From positions 1-50,364 of the forward strand of contig CANSOY010000006.1 of assembly GCA_947648765.1 (NCBI GenBank): a stretch of 50,364 nt of DNA. The letters run 5' to 3'. The position numbers were made by a program, and so were the translations under genes. Origin of the DNA: an uncultured Clostridium sp. (GTDB lineage: Bacteria; Bacillota; Clostridia; TANB77; CAG-508). Shown piece after piece: positions 9,010-19,483 of the stretch; positions within the stretch are counted from its first letter, which is position 1, and the number at the start of each line of letters is the position of its first letter. The notes under the pieces were generated by a model, which was given only the letters and a program-made list of their open reading frames with translations, was not told the origin of the DNA and searched no databases.

Positions 9010-9744
9010 TTATATCAATATTTCAGCAAGTTTTTCTTGTTCCATTGTTAAATTGAATTTTTGCTCATTATTTCGGATCATTTCATGCAAATTTTCAATT
9101 TTTCTTGCCTCGGAAAGTGTTTTCTCGAGTGGCAATAATTCTTTTAATTTTTCTTGTATTTTTTGATATTGTTTTTCCATTCCATTAAAATTTTGTTCTT
9201 TATAATTTTGACGCCACGAATTCATATAGGTTCCTAATTTTTCAATATTTTCTGTTTGCTTTCCAAATTCTTTGGTGATTCCTTTTTCGACTTGGTTCAA
9301 AATGGTGTTTTTCCCTTGCTTTACGACTTGATACATATTTTTATCCAAAAGCCCTCCTGATTTTGCTTTATTTAAGGCAAAATCCAGTAGGCTAGAAACA
9401 TTATCTAAAACACCTCCACTTTTGATTACATTTTGGGCTTGGGATACATCTTCAAATTTTCCAGTTACCATTCCCACAATACTTTTCCCTAAATTAACTG
9501 CACTACTAATTGCAGTTTGAATTCCATCTTCAAACCCATTTTTCAAAATTGCATTTTTAATGTCAATTACTTCATCTTCTATTAAATCTGGCACCACTGC
9601 GGAAATCCCAATATCTACTGCTTTATTGATTACTTTTCCTAGTGTGGTTTCCAAGAAGTTTTCCTGCTTTTTTTCAATTCCTTGTGAAATGTTTTGTTCT
9701 TGCAAATTTAACATCCCTTTTTCTGGTGTTTGTGTTAATTCCAT
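9010..9744 (-). CDS. Unknown protein, last gene of the virB4 operon
   Basis: 244 residues starting MELTQTPEKGMLN; the AGGAGGAAAG site overlaps the upstream gene's TAG and fixes ATG 9744. The protein is mostly helical with an internal small-residue-rich part (residues 50-130, for example GISAVVPDLIEDEVID and AISSAVNLGKSIVGM) and a charged, coiled-coil-like C terminus (about 190-244, KLKELLPLEKTLSEARKIE). No signal peptide is apparent. I do not recognise a family. Its place after VirB4 and the CpaE/MinD-like ATPase suggests a secretion accessory protein, a structural factor, or a substrate. Confidence 0.65.
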   Translation of the reverse strand: MELTQTPEKGMLNLQEQNISQGIEKKQENFLETTLGKVINKAVDIGISAVVPDLIEDEVIDIKNAILKNGFEDGIQTAISSAVNLGKSIVGMVTGKFEDVSQAQNVIKSGGVLDNVSSLLDFALNKAKSGGLLDKNMYQVVKQGKNTILNQVEKGITKEFGKQTENIEKLGTYMNSWRQNYKEQNFNGMEKQYQKIQEKLKELLPLEKTLSEARKIENLHEMIRNNEQKFNLTMEQEKLAEILI

Positions 9745-9755
9745 TTTCTTTCCTC

Positions 9756-10848
9756 CTATTTTCGTTTTAATTTTTCCATCCATTCATTTTCTGTCATTTT
9801 TTCTGGATGTAGAATACGGTCTAGTATTGGGGCATATTCTCTTTTTTCAAAAAGTCCGCCATATTGTTCTAGATGGGAACGGTTCATATTTTGGGCATAC
9901 CATTTTCGTTCTGAAATAAATCCTAAAATGGGGAATCCTCCAAAATTTTGCATGAGTCTCGTTTTATATAAATTATATTTCGAATAATGATTAAATAATA
10001 ATTTTGTTTTTTTACGGTCTAATAAAAATTTATTTTCTTCCCATAATTGTCTTGCTTTGATATTTCCAAAATACGAAGACTCTACGATAAAAATAGTAGT
10101 GTCTGCTAATTGAGATAATCTTGCATTCCAATTCATTTTCATTTCCACAAAAGTATCGATAATAATTAAGTCATATTGATATTTTAATAATTCGATTTTT
10201 TGCTCAATGTCTTCAATGATATCTTGTCCGTTTACAGATATCCGTTTTCGCATTAAAGTGTTTTTTGAATTCTTCGTTTCTTTCTAGTCCTGTTATTTTG
10301 AGAAGCCCATAGTAGCTATCATCAAAGTCAATGAGCAATATTCGCGATAGATTTGCCATTTGAGATAGCATAAAGGCAATACTCGTTTTTCCCACATTAT
10401 GTTCTCCCACAACTAGTACGACTTTTCCATATTTTACTTTCTCTTTTTTTAATTTTTTGTTTTCTCTTTTTAATCGTTCAATTTCTTTTTTCAGTTCATC
10501 TGTTTCGTAGGAATTGGTTTCAATTTCTTCCTCTTCTTTTAATGGGATAATTTTATCAACCCATTTTTCTTCCAAAAGCATTTGAATTTCGTTTGTTGCT
10601 TTTTGACATAATATGAATATTGTTAACTCGTTTTTCTTTCTTTTTATCTTTTTGATTAACTCTCGCATGGAGAAATAACCTGGCAGAAAATCGCTCATAA
10701 TAAGCAAGTCAATTTCATTTGGCTCTTCAAATACTTCTAAAATTCCTTCTTGGTATTGAATATCTTTTCCGATTACTTCATATTCTCCACTTCTTTTATA
10801 TTCGTTGTGAATACTTTCATTCCCAATAGCTGTTATTGTTTTCTTCAT
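9756..10848 (-). CDS. CpaE/MinD-like secretion ATPase, made by a +1 frameshift at CGG
   Basis: The gene starts at 10848 (MKKTITAIGNESIH). Residues 1-110 resemble a degenerate receiver domain (IDLLIMSDFLPGYFSMRELI), residues 118-140 are a charged helix, and a P-loop follows: VLVVGEHNVGKTSIAF (about 142-157), then ILLIDFDDSYYGLL. Frame 0 reaches AAA CGG at 10230-10228 (codon 207) and would end shortly after. The +1 frame from GGA (10229-10227) continues GQDIIEDIEQKIELL and YDLIIIDTFVEMK, the second conserved strand of MinD/ParA ATPases, to a TAG stop. Joined length is about 364. The pseudo-receiver plus MinD layout is that of CpaE/TadZ proteins, which place secretion machines at cell sites. Confidence 0.7.
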
Positions 10849-12673
10849 CCATCCATTTCCCTTCTATAATTTGCTTTTCTATTTCTGAACTTTCAATTTT
10901 CGTTAGAATGTGATCATCTCCCACACACATTAAACACTCTCCTTTTTTTAAGGATTTGATTTCTATTTTTTCTTTTTCGGATAATGTCATATACTTTTCG
11001 AGTGTTTTAATATTTTCTTCTTCTAATGAAAAAAATGTTTTAATACTAGAGTTATTCAAAATACTTCTTCCATAAATTCCAGATTCCAAAGAAAATAAAT
11101 CAGCAACATCTTGTGTAATGGCAACTCCACTTCCACCATATTTTCGAATGGTCTTAAAAATTTTATAAATAAAACTGGCTACCTCTTGATTGGATGTGAT
11201 TCCGATAAGTCGCCAAATTTCATCCATATAAATTGCTTTTTTCTGCTGACGATTTTCTTTGATTTTATCCCAAAATAAATCCGTAAATAGATACATCCCA
11301 TATTTTAGATTATCTTCTCCTAATTCATAAATATCTGCTACAATCAATTTATTTTGAATTTCGATATTGGTATGATGATTAAAAAAATTCAGGGAACCCT
11401 TTATAAAGGGAATCAATTTAATTTTGAATTTTTTGGTTTGTTCATCTTCTGCTAATATTGCATAAAAATCTTCCAAAATTGGCATTTGTTCTTTTGCTCG
11501 GAAATCTCCATTGGCATTTTTTAAGGATGTATCTTCAAAAGTAATTCCCTTTCTTCGATAAGTTTCAATTAGTTTTTCCTCTAGCATTGCTTTTTCTTCT
11601 TCATTTAATTCTCCAAAAATTAAATTCAAAAATCCAATAAGTTTTCCAATCTTCGTTGCTAAATATCCTTTTTCAGAGTCTTCTACACTTTCTTTTCGGA
11701 TATCTAAAATATTGATATAGGTCTGCGAGGATGGTCCAATTTTTAATAAAGTCCCATCTAAAACTTGACACATTTTTTCATATTCACGTTCTGGATCAAT
11801 GACATATTGGTCAATTCCCCATAGGTAATGACGAATAATGAGTAATTTGGTATAAAAAGATTTTCCTGCACCACTTGTTCCAAAAATACACATATTGGCG
11901 TTTTTATATTTTTCGGTATTATATTTATTGATAAAAATAAGAGAGTGATTATATAAGTTCGTTCCTACAAAAATTCCATTTTCATCACAAATCGAAGAAG
12001 AAATAAATGGATAGGTTGAAACAATTCCACTTGTTAATACATTTCTTCTGGTTACTTCTTTTACTTCTTTGCTGTTTAGCATAAGTGGAAGGCTCGCTAA
12101 AAAAGATTTTTCCTGGCGAAAATAGGCTCTTCTGGTTTGCATCCCTTTTGACTCCAATAATCCTTCTAAACGGCTGAGTAAAAATTCTAGTTCTTTTTCA
12201 TCTTTTGCATAGGTCATAATATAAATATATAAAAAGTAAAAGTCTTCTCCATTTACTTGGATTCCTCTCCTAATATATTTTGCATCATTATATGTAAATG
12301 CTGCGATATCGATATCGGATTTATTTTGATTTCCATCTTTTAATTCTACCGATACGGTACCAATATGATAGGTTAAATCTTTAATTATTTTATAGGGATT
12401 TTGTTTTTCATAAAATACGGAAATATTTAGATCTAAATTCGAGTCAATTAACGTTTTTAGAATTAAATCCGTTTGCTCTCGATAATAATTTACAATGAGA
12501 AGTGTAGAATAAAATCTTTGATCGATTTCAAAATATTTTGGATTTTCTAAATTAAAATAACCTGGGCTTAATTGATCTTTTTCGGAAAATGTTCCACTCA
12601 AAAATTCCACTTGTTTTTCTTTTGGCTTTTCTAGTTGTGGAAATAAAAGCTGTTTGATCTTATCCTTTATCAT
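10817..12673 (-). CDS. VirB4/TraC-like secretion ATPase (ATPase domain protein)
   Basis: About 618 residues. The N-terminal half is the VirB4 N-like domain; the C-terminal half is a RecA-like ATPase with Walker A FGTSGAGKSF (about residue 263), the VirB4-typical IDPEREYEKM strand just after, Walker B AIYMDEIWRL (about 480), and VAITQDVADL as sensor. VirB4 proteins power assembly and transport in type IV secretion. ATG 12673 has AAGGAG eight bases before it. The gene overlaps the end of the preceding N-terminal-domain gene by a few codons and its own end overlaps the next gene. Confidence 0.88.
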   Translation of the reverse strand: MIKDKIKQLLFPQLEKPKEKQVEFLSGTFSEKDQLSPGYFNLENPKYFEIDQRFYSTLLIVNYYREQTDLILKTLIDSNLDLNISVFYEKQNPYKIIKDLTYHIGTVSVELKDGNQNKSDIDIAAFTYNDAKYIRRGIQVNGEDFYFLYIYIMTYAKDEKELEFLLSRLEGLLESKGMQTRRAYFRQEKSFLASLPLMLNSKEVKEVTRRNVLTSGIVSTYPFISSSICDENGIFVGTNLYNHSLIFINKYNTEKYKNANMCIFGTSGAGKSFYTKLLIIRHYLWGIDQYVIDPEREYEKMCQVLDGTLLKIGPSSQTYINILDIRKESVEDSEKGYLATKIGKLIGFLNLIFGELNEEEKAMLEEKLIETYRRKGITFEDTSLKNANGDFRAKEQMPILEDFYAILAEDEQTKKFKIKLIPFIKGSLNFFNHHTNIEIQNKLIVADIYELGEDNLKYGMYLFTDLFWDKIKENRQQKKAIYMDEIWRLIGITSNQEVASFIYKIFKTIRKYGGSGVAITQDVADLFSLESGIYGRSILNNSSIKTFFSLEEENIKTLEKYMTLSEKEKIEIKSLKKGECLMCVGDDHILTKIESSEIEKQIIEGKWMDEENNNSYWE

Positions 12674-13217
12674 AAGCAAAACTCCTTGCTTGTAGAAAAG
12701 ATTGTAATAAGGTAATCGTTTCCTTTTTTTCCGTTATTTCATATACCATATTTCCACATCTGGATAAACATTCTTTTATTTTTAGGTATTTTTCTTTTAA
12801 TTCATCTTCCTGTAATTCTGGATTTGCTAGGTCACTTTGCAAAATAATATAGAATTTTTTTCGCGATGATTTTTGCGAATTATTTAATTGTTTTAAATAT
12901 TGTAAATATTTTTCTGCTATTTTTTTTATTTTTTCATTTTCTTCCTCATTGAGCCTGTGGATTTCTTTTTCCTGATTGGTTAAATTTTCTTTGGTGCTGT
13001 GGATAACTATTTGGAATGGAAAGTTACAAGTTTTTAATAAAATTTTATAGGAATTTAAGATGCTTTCTTTTTCAAACTCTGTTTTTAGACTAAAATTGAT
13101 TGAACTAATTTTTAATATCTTGACCATTGTGTGGTTTTTCAAAAGAATGGTCCCAGTGGCTTGTACTTGCTGAATGGGAAGCCATTCTTGGATTGATTTT
13201 ATATTCTTTTGTTCCAT
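12660..13217 (-). CDS. VirB4 N-terminal-domain-like protein
   Basis: 185 residues starting MEQKNIKSIQEWLPIQQV; AGGAGGTAAT just upstream fixes ATG 13217, and the promoter at 13235-13264 excludes a start at 13253. The sequence IQQVQATGTILLKNHTMVKILKI resembles the opening strands of VirB4/TraC proteins, and SFAYDKG at the end overlaps the start of the VirB4 ATPase gene. No ATPase motifs are present. It looks like the N-terminal portion of VirB4 carried as a separate subunit; it is not a frameshift artefact, because the two genes have separate ribosome binding sites. Confidence 0.65.
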   Translation of the reverse strand: MEQKNIKSIQEWLPIQQVQATGTILLKNHTMVKILKISSINFSLKTEFEKESILNSYKILLKTCNFPFQIVIHSTKENLTNQEKEIHRLNEEENEKIKKIAEKYLQYLKQLNNSQKSSRKKFYIILQSDLANPELQEDELKEKYLKIKECLSRCGNMVYEITEKKETITLLQSFLQARSFAYDKG

Positions 13218-13234
13218 ATTACCTCCTGTTTGAC

Positions 13235-13264
13235 ATCTTACAATGTTTTCCATTTTTTGTCAAT
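13235..13264 (-). promoter_or_regulatory. Promoter of the virB4 operon
   Basis: Minus strand TTGACA (13259-13264) and TAAGAT (13235-13240), 18-base spacer, ending about 18 bases before the start at 13217. Confidence 0.7.
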
Positions 13265-13285
13265 CTTTTTTCTAAAATATTTTAC

Positions 13286-14221
13286 TTATTTTCCGATTTC
13301 TTCTAAAGCAACCAAAAAAATCTCTTCTATTTTTTCTAATATTTCTCCTGCTTGTGAAATTGGTAATGGCTCACCTGGATTTCCTTTTCCAATTTCAATG
13401 GTATAACCTGGCTTTTGAAATCGCTCTACAAACCAGTCTTTATATCCTGCATAAGAAGAATCGATTTCTGGCTTGGTTAATGTATAACCAGAAACGGCTG
13501 CAAATTTTTCTCCAATTTCTTTACTTTTTGGAATTTTTCCTTGAAAATCATCCCAATAAATTTCTTCTCCTTGCGAGTGAAGTGAGATACTTAAATCAAA
13601 TTGAAGAATATTCGAAAGGCTTACCATATTTTGCGTTTCCACTTCTGACAAGGGATTGGGACCTACATAATCACGGTAATGTGGATAACTAATTCCTTTT
13701 TTTCTTTTTGCATTTTTTGCTTTTTCCCATTTAGCAGGATAATTTAAGTTTAAATCAACACCTCGAATATTAGCTTTCCAATTTTTTATTTTTCCGTAAT
13801 TCTTAAAAATAAGATTTAAATATTCCTTTTGTTGAAAAATATATGGTTCTTTAACCACTAAATCTACGCCATCAGGATTTACCATCGGCACAAAAAACAA
13901 CTTGGTATTTTGCAGTAATTCGTAAATTGCATAGGTTTTATACGTTCTTTTTTCACGAAATAAATTTAATATTTTTTCTAAAAACATCATACTAACCAGG
14001 CTTGTTAACCATTCATTTGCATGATGTGCCGCATTAACGAAAATACTTCGGTTTCCTTTTCCAATTTGCATATATGGTATTTTCTTTTTTAAGGTGCTTG
14101 TGCCAATGCTTCCAATTTCGAAACAAGGAATATCTCGAAATTCATATTGCAAAAATTGAATATTGCCAATCAATTTTCGATATCCATAACTTAGTTCACT
14201 TTCTACAATATTACTTCTCAT
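13286..14221 (-). CDS. M14-family zinc carboxypeptidase / gamma-D-glutamyl-diamino acid peptidase
   Basis: About 311 residues. The zinc-site motif HxxE is seen in NAAHHANEWLTS (about residue 65), the third ligand in SISLHSQGEEIYW (about 210), and a catalytic Glu in GYTIEIGKGNPGEP (about 280). This is the layout of M14 peptidases related to endopeptidase I of Bacillus, which cleave peptidoglycan stem peptides. No signal peptide is seen, which fits a mother-cell or recycling enzyme. ATG 14221 follows AGGAGGGG. The gene is upstream of the virB4 operon but probably transcribed on its own, since that operon has its own promoter. Confidence 0.8.
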   Translation of the reverse strand: MRSNIVESELSYGYRKLIGNIQFLQYEFRDIPCFEIGSIGTSTLKKKIPYMQIGKGNRSIFVNAAHHANEWLTSLVSMMFLEKILNLFREKRTYKTYAIYELLQNTKLFFVPMVNPDGVDLVVKEPYIFQQKEYLNLIFKNYGKIKNWKANIRGVDLNLNYPAKWEKAKNAKRKKGISYPHYRDYVGPNPLSEVETQNMVSLSNILQFDLSISLHSQGEEIYWDDFQGKIPKSKEIGEKFAAVSGYTLTKPEIDSSYAGYKDWFVERFQKPGYTIEIGKGNPGEPLPISQAGEILEKIEEIFLVALEEIGK

Positions 14222-14678
14222 TTTCCCCTCCTGCCTTTTCTTCATTTTTATGTTTTTTTTCTTTTTTTATGAATATTTTTTTCTTTTTTGAGAAAACTAA
14301 AATTGTAAGATTGATATTGGTTTAACTAAGAGTTTGGCGTGGTCTTTGTCTTGGCTATTCCAAATTCGAGCAAAGATGTATATTTGCTATTTTTATGGTG
14401 AATATAGGTCGGCGATGGTAGAGTGAATTATTTGCAAAAAGAGCTGAAACCGGTTCTTCCGTAGTTTATTCATTCGATGTTACGATAATTTTTAGATTGT
14501 GAAATGGTTAATAATAGTCCATTTGATTGGGATGAATTTGGCTGTTCTCCAGTGTATCTATTGTCAAACAAAGGATATTCTAATTGGATTTAAGGCTTAT
14601 TTATGCAGTAATGTATATTAGGTCTGCCCATTCGGTTAGTTTGTTTTCGTTGAAGATTGATATTGGTTTTACGAAAAG
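14222..14678. other. Gene-free stretch flanked by 17-base direct repeats
   Basis: No intact gene is visible. AAGATTGATATTGGTTT occurs at 14307-14323 and again at 14653-14669. Between them the plus strand is rich in G and T. On the minus strand one frame reads like protein (FDNRYTGEQPNSSQSNG and later YIHHKNSKYTSLLEFG) but is broken by several stops in every reading I tried. It may be a decayed gene or a copy of an interspersed repeat. No tRNA, CRISPR or known RNA motif was seen. Confidence 0.5.
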
Positions 14679-14714
14679 AAGACATCAAAAGAGTTTCCTC
14701 CTTTGATGTCTTCT
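14679..14714 (-). terminator. gyrB terminator
   Basis: Minus-strand hairpin AGACATCAAAGGAG / CTCTTTTGATGTCTTC followed by T-rich sequence, seven bases past the gyrB stop. Confidence 0.7.
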
Positions 14715-14721
14715 TTATTTT

Positions 14722-16653
<1,932 letters not shown>

Positions 16654-16673
16654 TTACAACCTCCAAACACGCA

Positions 16674-16922
16674 TTATTCTTGCGCTCTTTTTGCTAATGT
16701 CATTGATGATATATTGGTAATATATCCTTTTGTTTCGCCATTTTCTTTTACTAAAATGAGCGATTTCATGTTTTGATCTGATACATCTATTATCTTATCA
16801 TGAATGTTCAAACTTTTGCAAATATCTTCAAAACTTTTTTTATTTTGAATTGCCTCAATGGAAAGTATCGCAATTAAGTCTTTCTGATGGATCACGAAAT
16901 CTTTTCCGATATGTAAAAACAT
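16674..16922 (-). CDS. remB: RemB/YaaB-like DUF370 regulator
   Basis: 82 residues beginning MFLHIGKDFVIHQKDLIAIL, the start of the RemA/RemB (DUF370) family. In Bacillus the homologue yaaB sits between recF and gyrB, the same place as here. Its ATG overlaps the recF TAA (TAATG), so translation is coupled. RemA proteins are DNA-binding regulators of matrix and osmoprotection genes; the role of the RemB branch is less clear. Confidence 0.85.
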   Translation of the reverse strand: MFLHIGKDFVIHQKDLIAILSIEAIQNKKSFEDICKSLNIHDKIIDVSDQNMKSLILVKENGETKGYITNISSMTLAKRAQE

Positions 16923-17977
16923 TAATTTATTTCTCCTTTTTGTACATGGAATATGGAATAATCTAAATTTTCAAATTCCATTTTTTCCGTTCCTGTAATA
17001 ATGACTTGCGCATTTCGAATGTATTGAAGAAAATTTTTTCTTCTCGTTTGATCCAATTCTGACATAAAATCGTCTAGTAATAAAATCGGGGCTTCTCCAA
17101 TTTCCTCTTCGATAACTTCTAATTCTGCCATTTTTAAGGAAAGCATTGCTGTTCTGTGTTGCCCTTGAGAGCCATAAACATTGACCATTTTATCATTCAA
17201 AAATACTTCAAAATCATCATGGTGAATTCCTTTTGAAGTATAACCTTTCATAAAATCTATTTTTCGATGATTTTTTAAGATTTTTTGAAATTGTTCTTTA
17301 TTCTCAAAGTCCGAACGATAAAATAGGTTAATTTCTTCTTTTCCTTCTGTTATATTTTGATGAATTTTTTGGATTTTTTCTTTTATTTTTTGGATATACT
17401 CTTGTCGGTAATGAAAAATAATTTCTGCGTATTCTGCTAATTTTTCATCCCAAATTTCTAACATTTCTTCTTTTTTTTCTGGCAATCGTAAATAATTATT
17501 ACGTTGTTCTAATGTTTTTCCATATAAATTTAATGTATATAAATAATTTGGTCGTAACTGACTAATATAAATATCTAAAAATTTACGTCTTGCAGCAGGC
17601 CCATTTTTTAGGATATTGATGTCATCTGGTGTAAAAATAACCGTATTGATATTTCCTAATAATTCGCTCAATCTTTTTATTTTTACACCATTTACCGTAA
17701 TACTTTTTTTCGGATTGATGGTATATTTGACACTTCCCTCACGGTCTTTTTTTGCAAAATCTAACTGAACCGTTGCAAAGTCTTCTCCAAATTGAATGAG
17801 TTCTTTTTCTTTATTGGTTCGGAAAGAGCGCCCAATGCTGCAAAGAAAAATTGCTTCTAATATATTTGTTTTTCCTTGTGCATTATTTCCATAAAAAATA
17901 TTGATGCCTTTTCCAAGTGAAATTTCAAGATTAGAATAATTACGAAAATGTTTTAATTGTATTTTTTGTATCTTCAT
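16922..17977 (-). CDS. recF: DNA replication and repair protein RecF
   Basis: 351 residues. SMC-like ATPase: Walker A YGNNAQGKTNILEAI (about residue 30), signature GSQGQHRTAMLSLKMAE (about 270), Walker B LLLDDFMSELD (about 300). RecF works with RecO and RecR to load RecA at gaps. I prefer ATG 17977 (MKIQKIQLKHF), because ATGGGAG lies eight bases before it; the ORF could begin at 17989. The small S4 gene yaaA, usually between dnaN and recF in Bacillus, is absent here. Confidence 0.93.
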   Translation of the reverse strand: MKIQKIQLKHFRNYSNLEISLGKGINIFYGNNAQGKTNILEAIFLCSIGRSFRTNKEKELIQFGEDFATVQLDFAKKDREGSVKYTINPKKSITVNGVKIKRLSELLGNINTVIFTPDDINILKNGPAARRKFLDIYISQLRPNYLYTLNLYGKTLEQRNNYLRLPEKKEEMLEIWDEKLAEYAEIIFHYRQEYIQKIKEKIQKIHQNITEGKEEINLFYRSDFENKEQFQKILKNHRKIDFMKGYTSKGIHHDDFEVFLNDKMVNVYGSQGQHRTAMLSLKMAELEVIEEEIGEAPILLLDDFMSELDQTRRKNFLQYIRNAQVIITGTEKMEFENLDYSIFHVQKGEIN

Positions 17978-18000
17978 TTTTGCTCCCATTTACAAGAGCG

Positions 18001-18032
18001 TTTTCCACAATTTGCTCATGAATTGTGGAAAA
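18001..18032. repeat. Perfect 12-bp inverted repeat between dnaN and recF
   Basis: TTTTCCACAATT (18001-18012) and its exact complement AATTGTGGAAAA (18021-18032) around an eight-base loop. There is no T tract on either side, so it is a weak terminator at best. Both arms contain TTTTCCACA, close to a DnaA box, so DnaA binding is possible. Confidence 0.6.
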
Positions 18033-18044
18033 CCCTTCCCCATT

Positions 18045-19160
18045 TTAATCTTTTAATCGAATTGGAAGTATCATATAAGTGTAATCGCCCTCTTCAACAG
18101 GACGAATGACACATGGAGAAATGCTTGTCCCAAAATCAACAAAGACTTCTTCATCGCCAATTGCACGAAGTGCATCCAGAAAATATTTTGGATTAAATCC
18201 TGCTTCCAAATTCTTTCCTTCAGATTCTATATAGATTTCTTCTTTTGCGTCTCCTGTTTGGTTCGTACAAGAAATGGTTACTTTTCCAATTTCCACAAGT
18301 ACTTTTACTGGATATTTCTTCTCTTTTTCAATGCTAGAAGAAGAAATTAAACTAACTCTTTCAAAACAATTTTGTAAAATATCTCGATTAACACGAATTC
18401 TAGTTTCCCAATTTTCTGGAATAACACTGGAATAATTTAAGAATTCTCCATCTAATAAACGGGTAACTACTTTACAATTTTCCATTTCAAATAAGGCTTG
18501 ATTTTTAGCTACTCCTATTTTAATGTTATCAAAAGAATCCGAAATAATTTTATTGATTTCATTTAAGGTTCTTCCTGGAATAACAGCAGTAAAATCGTTA
18601 ATTTTATTTTGTAAAAACTTACTCTTCCATGCTAAACGGAAGCCATCGACTGCAACAACATTTAATTTATTGTTACTAATTTGGAATAAACAACCGGTAA
18701 AAATTGGTCGATTTTCTTCGGTACTAACTGCAAAAATCGTTTTGCGGATCATTTCTTTTAATGAATTTTGTTCAATTTCAATGGAATTTTCAATATTGAT
18801 TTGTGGAAGTTCTGGGAATTCATCTGGGTTCATGGTTGCTAATTTATATAAAGAACCTTCACATTCAATCACTAATAAATTTTTATCGTTAATTTCAATT
18901 TTAATATCGGTATCTGGTAATTTACGAATAATTTCACTAAACATGATGGCATTCACAACAGTTGCTCCTTGTTCTTTTACATCACATTCAATAATATATT
19001 CAATTCCGATTTCTAAATCATAAGTGGTTAATTTTACTTGGTTTTCATTTGTTTGAATAAAAATACCTTCTAAGATCGGCATCGTTGTTTTAGAAGCGAC
19101 AGCTTTTGTTACGGAATTTATCGCTTTGAGGATTTTGTCCTTCTCACAAACAATTTTCAT
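18045..19160 (-). CDS. dnaN: DNA polymerase III beta sliding clamp
   Basis: 371 residues with the three-domain clamp architecture; it begins MKIVCEKDKILKAINSVTKAV and ends in the family's MILPIRL tail. The ring-shaped dimer tethers polymerase to DNA. ATG 19160 has AAGGAG ten bases upstream; the in-frame TTG at 19169 is directly against that site and is less likely. It follows dnaA across a 320-base stretch with DnaA boxes. Confidence 0.95.
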   Translation of the reverse strand: MKIVCEKDKILKAINSVTKAVASKTTMPILEGIFIQTNENQVKLTTYDLEIGIEYIIECDVKEQGATVVNAIMFSEIIRKLPDTDIKIEINDKNLLVIECEGSLYKLATMNPDEFPELPQINIENSIEIEQNSLKEMIRKTIFAVSTEENRPIFTGCLFQISNNKLNVVAVDGFRLAWKSKFLQNKINDFTAVIPGRTLNEINKIISDSFDNIKIGVAKNQALFEMENCKVVTRLLDGEFLNYSSVIPENWETRIRVNRDILQNCFERVSLISSSSIEKEKKYPVKVLVEIGKVTISCTNQTGDAKEEIYIESEGKNLEAGFNPKYFLDALRAIGDEEVFVDFGTSISPCVIRPVEEGDYTYMILPIRLKD

Positions 19161-19483
19161 TTTGATCAAACTCCTTTTATAAATATTAAATATATTTTAG
19201 TAGTAGTAGTATTAGGTCTTGTGGATAATGTGGATAACTCTGTGCATATTTCATTTCCCTATACTTACGGCTGTTGATATCTTTGTGGAAAAGAAAGAAA
19301 CTTATCTACACAAGAAAAAGTATTTTGTGGAAAAAGGAGATATTAACAGTTTTTTAACACCTTTTTCACACCAGGGTGTGGATAACCAATGTAAGGCTTC
19401 CGTAGGGAGAACTCGGATTGTATGGATGAAATAATTTGTTCTACAAACAAAAATTTCAAAAATCGGAGCAATCTTTTTTGATC
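19161..19483. other. dnaA-dnaN intergenic DnaA-box cluster (origin region, part 1)
   Basis: Perfect DnaA boxes (TGTGGATAA) lie at 19220-19228, 19229-19237 and 19377-19385. Near-consensus boxes are TTATCTACA at 19302-19310 and TGTGGAAAA at 19284-19292 and 19326-19334. With the cluster upstream of dnaA this makes a two-part origin around dnaA, as in Bacillus. The strand switch of essential genes at about 21 kb agrees. Confidence 0.85.

Noticed and set aside
14222-14678. A known structured RNA (tmRNA, RNase P RNA, SRP RNA, 6S) in this gap
   Set aside because: None of their conserved motifs could be found on either strand.
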